Shown here in pieces: positions 7,777 through 11,504 of a stretch of DNA of 11,504 bases (positions within the stretch are counted from its first letter, which is position 1; each line of letters starts with the position of its first letter). Origin of the DNA: Saprospiraceae bacterium (lineage in GTDB: Bacteria; Bacteroidota; Bacteroidia; Chitinophagales; Saprospiraceae); NCBI GenBank assembly GCA_016722285.1, contig JADKGI010000014.1:1-11504 (forward strand). The letters are read 5' to 3'. The notes under the pieces are model-generated. The model was not told the origin of the DNA. It saw only the letters and a list, made by a program, of their open reading frames with translations, and made no database searches. The position numbers were made by a program, and so were the translations under genes.

Positions 7777-9074
7777 GTTGTGATTTGCTTTTGATCTTTG
7801 AATTTATGATATTTGCCACAACAAGAAATATGCGGTCAAGTTTGGAGAATGTGTTGTGATTTGCTTTTGATCTTTGAATTACTGATATTTACAACACTTC
7901 CGCAAGAAATTATCGGGCTACTTGTTGTGATTTGCTTTTGATCTTTGAAATTATTGATATTTACAACAAATATGATAAGCGCCAACTTGGAATGAGTTGT
8001 GATTTGCTTTTGATCTTTGAAATACTGATATTTACAACACGCATAGGAACTTTTCAACGGTGCACGCACGTTGTGATTTGCTTTTGATCTTTGAAATACT
8101 GATATTTGCAACACCTATACCTCCAGGTTGATTAACGGAAAAGACGTTGTGATTTGCTTTGATCTTTGAAATACTGATATTTACAACACAACAGGAGTTT
8201 TTCAAATTGGGGCAGTAAAGTTGTGATTTGCTTTTGATCTTTGAAATACTGATATTTACAACACCTGGTTCACAAGTTTATTAAGCCAAGATCGTTGTGA
8301 TTTGCTTTTGATCTTTGAAATACTGATATTTACAACACTCTTGAAAATGTCTTCGCTAAAGACCGTTGTGATTTGCTTTTGATCTTTGAAATACTGATAT
8401 TTCACAATACACCAATGCAGCAAAACAACGTACCGTTGTGATTTAGCTTTTGATCTTGAAATACTGATATTTACAACACAAATGATTGAATTTTCGTCGA
8501 CTACAGTTGTGATTTGCTTTGATCTTTGAAATACTGATATTTACAATCACGCATGAAACCAATCACCAGACCTATCGTTGTGATTTGCTTTTGATCTTTG
8601 AAATACTGATATTTACAACAAGCCAAACACACCTACTTTGAAAGTTTAGTTGTGATTTGCTTTGATCTTTGAAATTTGATATTTACAACACTTTTGAAAT
8701 TTCTTAACGGATAGCCAGTTGTGATTGCTTTTGATCTTTGAAATACTGATATTTACCACAACGTACTTTTCTGCGCAAAATGTAATCACTACCAGTTGTG
8801 ATTTTGCTTTTGATCTTTGAAATACCGATATTGACACACTAAACTTGGTCCGACAATGCCTGCTATACGTTGTGGATTTGCTTTTTGATCTTTGAAATAC
8901 TGATATTTACAACAACTGATAGTAGGTCAGACTTCACCGATCTAACTGTTGTGATTTGCTTTGATCTTTGAAATACTGATATTTACCACAACTTTTTTGT
9001 TGGCCTTCCTATGGGCTATTACAGCAACGTTGTGATTTGCTTTTGATCTTTGAATTTCTGATATTTGCCACAAC
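7777..9074 (+). CRISPR. type II-C CRISPR array, 18 repeats and 17 spacers
   Basis: Repeats of about 45-46 bases start at 7777, 7853, 7924, 7996, 8070, 8146, 8220, 8294, 8365, 8435, 8506, 8577, 8649, 8718, 8795, 8869, 8948 and 9029. They begin GTTGTGATTTGCTTTTGATC and most continue TTTGAAATACTGATATTTAC and end AACAC. Spacers are all different and mostly 27-30 bases, up to about 36 at the right end. The length and the GTTGTG start are typical of Bacteroidota type II-C arrays, where crRNA is spacer followed by the GUUGUG repeat start; this puts transcription on the + strand. About half of the copies carry one-base indels in homopolymers (TTTT to TTT, GATTTAGC, GTGGATTT), which look like read errors. 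The first and last repeats share a true variant (GAATTTnTGATATTTGCC). Short - strand ORFs over the array are artefacts. Confidence 0.98.
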
Positions 9075-9103
9075 ATACTCCTGCTTGGTGTCAGATAATC
9101 AAT

Positions 9104-9124
9104 GTTTTGTAACCTGCCTTAGGA
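9104..9124 (+). repeat. degenerate terminal half-repeat at the right end
   Basis: GTTTTGTAACCTGCCTTAGG lies 29 bases, one spacer length, after the last full repeat. From its TTGTAACC it matches the repeat start TTGTGATTTGCTTT at 10 of 14 positions, and all four differences are transitions. It probably is a decayed leader-distal repeat. All four changes would keep pairing with crRNA by G-U wobble, so a second anti-repeat cannot be excluded, but no tail or terminator follows on the - strand. Confidence 0.4.
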
Positions 9125-9154
9125 TGATGAAAAATGGCCAGATATCATGTAATT

Positions 9155-9174
9155 AGCCGTTTAGGCGGCTTTTG
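9155..9174 (+). terminator. intrinsic terminator after the CRISPR array
   Basis: Stem AGCCG / CGGCT with loop TTTAGG followed by TTTTG on the + strand. It lies 80 bases past the last full repeat and also just beyond the end of the convergent HNH gene. It would end array transcription coming from the left. On the - strand the hairpin is followed by AATTA, so it is a weaker terminator for the cas operon. Confidence 0.55.
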
Positions 9175-9180
9175 TGCTAA

Positions 9181-9753
9181 TCAATCAGCAGTCTCGTATC
9201 GTCTCGGCAATCCCGGCTGTGGATAGCGCGGCTGAGCGCTATATTCTGGTTTTGTATGGGATTTTGTTTCTGTTAACTCAGTCACTGTAAAGGGGCAATA
9301 TATCGTGCTGATCTGCGCTGATAATATACTGGTTTTAGATATCTAAGATCACCATCCGGTGGCAGGTATTCATTTATTTTTGCATCCATTCCATTAAATC
9401 TTTTTGCCTTTCGAACTATTGCAAGATGTGTATAGATTAGATTTTCTGCATTGTCTGTCCCACCTTTTGTATTTTGTTGAAGTATGGTCAAACGTAAGAT
9501 TTTTCAGTACTTCCACATTAATTTACAAACCTGTCCTGTCATCCAATTTTATTTTCTGTGTAAAAGATGGATTTCATATTCATAGTATTACCATCCTTCA
9601 AGCCTTTAAATAGTTTACAGCTCTGATGATATAATGAAGTAGCCTTGCCATATTTCAAATGTTGTCTTTTTCTATGCCTGCATGTGACATAGCCAGATTT
9701 GAATATGACCAATAAATCAGTTCTTTTAAATTTGTATAGTTAGGTGCTGACAT
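9181..9753 (-). CDS. small HNH endonuclease between cas2 and the CRISPR array
   Basis: Metal-dependent nuclease fold. It starts MSAPNYTNLKELIYWSYSNL and AMSHAGIEKDN, then YGKATSLYH, LFKGLKDGNTMNMKSIFY, a zinc-binding CxYCGSTEK segment, LTFDH with the catalytic HNH His (frame broken), KGGTDNAENLIYT with the Asn, a second zinc knuckle read as SCNSSKGKKDLMEWM, and a tail containing LRYLKPVY. So the H-N-H signature, CxxC pairs and SSKGK helix are all present once five or so one-base shifts are fixed. The tail can read DILPL-TVTELTETK and on to RYPQPGLPRRYETAD, stopping at 9181; a TGA at 9278 is the alternative end. It starts 47 bases after the cas2 stop on the same strand, so it is probably co-transcribed with cas1-cas2. 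It is a free-standing HNH protein, not a piece of Cas9: no RuvC or arginine-rich parts are seen. Its role in CRISPR immunity is unknown. Confidence 0.75.
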
Positions 9754-9800
9754 GAAAGATTTATTTAAGTCATAACTACCATTTTGTTATTAATGCAATA

Positions 9801-10128
9801 TCAGAATAATTCAAGTTGTTTTGGGTTGATTGGTGTTTTCTTTTGGTTTCCTGAAAAAAAATTCCAGCCTGTTAAACTGCACATCTGTTATTTCAAAGAC
9901 GATCACCTGTCCCAACGGCGGCAGATTGATCTTTACCCTTTTGGACTTCTGCATTTCTCTCTGGAACTGCCATGACGGGCATACATGCTGTATTGAATCA
10001 TAGGTAAACCATCTTCCAACAAATATTTTCTAAATTTGGCATAATTTTTCGATCTTTTTTGGTGTCAGTCGGAAGGTCAAGTGTACAAATACCACATAAT
10101 CTGATCGTTATTGAATCTGGTTTAGCAT
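9801..10128 (-). CDS. cas2: CRISPR-associated protein Cas2 (type II-C)
   Basis: Structural partner of Cas1 in the Cas1-Cas2 spacer integrase. It starts at the ATG ending at 10128 (MLNQI) with a disrupted YRIMWYLY strand, then LDLPTDTKKDRK with the conserved first-strand Asp, YAKFRKYLLEDGLPMIQYSM, YARHGSSRE, AEVHKKRVKINLPPLGQ, VIVFEITDVQFNRLEFFF and, near the C-terminus, KQLELF, the usual end of Bacteroidota type II-C Cas2 proteins. About 109 residues is the normal length. At least four frame corrections are required, at 10107-10100, 10050, 9950 and 9815 approximately. The start overlaps the cas1 stop by seven bases (ATGCTAA), a sign of translational coupling. Confidence 0.9.
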
Positions 10129-11026
10129 GAGATATCTGGATAGATAATTTTGCAGTTCCGTACCTGATAGCACTTAACAAGACTTGCCGTGGTGCATTGG
10201 GCCGCGACATCGTGGGGACTCATTTTTACCCACTCTATCAGTATATCGATGGCTGGTATTTTACAATGATGGACTTTATATCATCTTTGGTAAGTTCGGC
10301 TCCTAAGTCTTTTTATCTCCCAGATAGTCACACCACCAACTTATCTATGACTGGGCGGTAAGGTTCCATGATGTCATCTGCCAGACAGAGGGCATTATAT
10401 TTATTAGTATGATGATGGATACCCAGGACTGGCAGACAGCCACTCCCCTACGAGTGCGGGCGATCACTGCACGCAAAGATGGCATATCCATAGTTGAACA
10501 GCTGATTGGGACCTGTCATATCGACCGCGTCGCATCAAAGCCTCTCGGGAGCTCATTCCAGTAGATAGCGGCTGCCTGTCCTTCGCAATTTTCGGGGTCG
10601 CCAGAGTTGATTCTGGTGACCATCGCCTCCATATGCAGTGTGGCACGGCCTAGATATCTCAAAATGCTGGTTGATTTTTAATTTTAGCGGTGATAGTCTG
10701 TTTCCAGAGTTGCTTTTGAGTGGTTCACTTGGCTGATTTGCCACTTCACTTTTTCGCTGAAGGGTATCATGAGCACTCATGGGCAGGCACATGGGCTACA
10801 GGCATATGATTGCTACCACAGACGATGACCGCATTGCTTTCCTGGAGTAAAATAATCACCGAGTGATAAAAGTTACTTACATGTATGATCCGCTACTACG
10901 GTAAAATGTCTTCTATAGGTATCCTGTGTACCTCTTCATCTGATGAATTCTGATTTTTAATACAGAGTTGTTTGTTTTTATAAAAAGATATGCAGGACTA
11001 CCAAAATAAATAGTACGTTTTGTCAT
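10122..11026 (-). CDS. cas1: CRISPR-associated endonuclease Cas1 (type II-C)
   Basis: Metal-dependent integrase that inserts new spacers with Cas2. About 300 residues, the normal length. It starts MTKRTIYFGSPAYLFIK at 11026, then IPIEDI, LLQESNAVIVCGSNHMPV, a broken LPM-GH-TLQ-SE segment, SEPLK and QLWKQTITAKIKNQASI when the frame is fixed. The catalytic helix has GDPENCEGQAAAIYW with the metal-binding Glu, followed by QLFNYGYAI. The second metal site is read as LGIHHHTNKYNALCLADDIM with its His and Asp, then EPYRPVIDKLV. The end is GAELTKDDIKSI, IPAIDILIEW, TTASLVKCY and IYPDIS. Roughly ten one-base shifts break the frame, so no single long ORF exists. The N-terminal third (10790-10960) is the worst. 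It overlaps cas2 and lies 54 bases after the nucleotidyltransferase gene. Confidence 0.9.
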
Positions 11027-11080
11027 TGGTTGAAATTATTTAATATGGGTATATCAAATGCTTTTGCCGAATTGTGTATT

Positions 11081-11504
11081 TTATTGATTGTCTTTCCCGA
11101 TTTTTATTTTTGCAATTCTTCGATGTCTGCCTTTATCTTTTGGCCGTCCAGTGTTAAATTTGGATGAAATTAAATCATTAAAATGTGAAAACCGGGACTT
11201 TGAATTCATCATCGATATGGCAGAAAGTTTTCCTTGCATTTGATTCATCAAAATTCAATAGTGATAGTTTTGTAATAAATTCTATTTTTGTGGTTCTAAA
11301 GCCGAGAAATAAACATAACTTTGATAGTAAAGTCAAAGTATTGAGTTCGTCAAGGCCCTCGTCATCCACCCAGCCTTCTCCTAAAGCTACTATGAATTTT
11401 AAGTTTATTTTCATTGTCAGGTTTTAACCAGATATCCATATCTCCGGTAGTGCGGTCATAGCCGCGAAAAATCACTGCATATCCCCAATCAATATGTATT
11501 CAAC
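11081..11504 (-). CDS. nucleotidyltransferase (MNT/AbiEii-like), 5' end outside the window
   Basis: Nucleotidyltransferase-superfamily protein of the kind annotated as nucleotidyltransferase or AbiEii-like toxin. The visible part begins VEYILIGG-YAVIFRGYDRTTGDMDIW: the G-G turn and the D-x-D pair are the signature that binds the metal and NTP. It continues LKPDNENKLKFIVALGEGW, DDEGLDELNTLDFT, GFRTTKIEFITKLSLLNFDE, ARKTFCHIDDEFKVPV, FNDLISSKFNTGRPKDKADI and EELQK. GRPKDxADIEEL is the usual C-terminal helix of this family. Three or four frame corrections are needed. The end is set at TAA 11081 (after IKIGKDNQ); an in-frame TAA at 11104 may come from an A-run error. Roughly 10-15 N-terminal residues lie right of the window. 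It is on the same strand as cas1, 54 bases upstream, where cas9 would normally end. Function is inferred only at family level. Confidence 0.75.

Noticed and set aside
7836..8837. Repetitive - strand ORFs over the array (peptides with KYQYFKDQKQITT-like repeats)
   Set aside because: They are translations of the CRISPR repeat itself. The period equals the repeat-spacer unit and the frame changes with every repeat indel.
9223..9242. Perfect 7-bp hairpin ATAGCGC-GGCTGA-GCGCTAT considered as a tracrRNA or terminator stem
   Set aside because: It is not followed by a T-run on either strand, lies inside the likely C-terminal coding part of the HNH gene, and no anti-repeat is adjacent. The bulged anti-repeat at 7648-7674 is far better.
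9181..9753. HNH gene as a fragment of Cas9
   Set aside because: It has its own start, zinc knuckles and SSKGKKDLMEWM helix typical of stand-alone HNH proteins, and no RuvC or bridge-helix sequence is nearby.
9404..9975. + strand ORFs opposite the HNH and cas2 genes
   Set aside because: The - strand gives recognisable HNH and Cas2 motifs over the same bases; the + strand products match nothing.

Overview
The window looks like part of a Bacteroidota chromosome, probably close to the Saprospiraceae. It is AT-rich. The clues are a TonB-dependent receptor with a carboxypeptidase-D-like N-terminal domain, class III cyclase-TPR and HicB/HicA proteins of Bacteroidota type, TAnnTTTG-type -7 boxes, and a type II-C CRISPR array with long repeats (about 45 bp) beginning GTTGTGATTTGC. 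Nearly every gene needs several single-base frame corrections to read through. Copies of the CRISPR repeat differ from one another by homopolymer indels, so most frameshifts are probably sequencing error and not gene decay.

Positions 1-1143 (+ strand) carry two toxin-antitoxin pieces: the 3' part of a RelE/ParE-type toxin, then, after about 400 bases with no clear gene, a hicB-hicA pair whose ends overlap as ATGA. Convergent to these, 1287-3189 (- strand) encodes a class III adenylate/guanylate cyclase fused to a FlgO/TolB-N-like domain and TPRs. A REP-like palindrome lies just upstream of its start.

Positions 3366-4646 (- strand) are an IS3-family element with a nearly complete orfB and only the C-terminal end of orfA. 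Its broken end is joined directly to a TonB-dependent receptor gene (about 4645-7245, - strand) that has lost its C-terminal end.

From about 7560 to the right edge lies a type II-C CRISPR-Cas locus. It has a tracrRNA candidate (- strand, anti-repeat 7648-7674 with a four-base bulge), an array of 18 repeats and 17 spacers (7777-9074), a + strand terminator, and an operon on the - strand reading NTase - cas1 - cas2 - HNH endonuclease. cas1 and cas2 overlap. No cas9 is in the window: the gene just upstream of cas1 is a stand-alone nucleotidyltransferase instead. A free-standing HNH nuclease gene lies between cas2 and the array. These two additions to an otherwise standard adaptation module are the most unusual content. 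The repeat orientation, tracrRNA and terminator suggest that the array is transcribed on the + strand, toward the cas genes.
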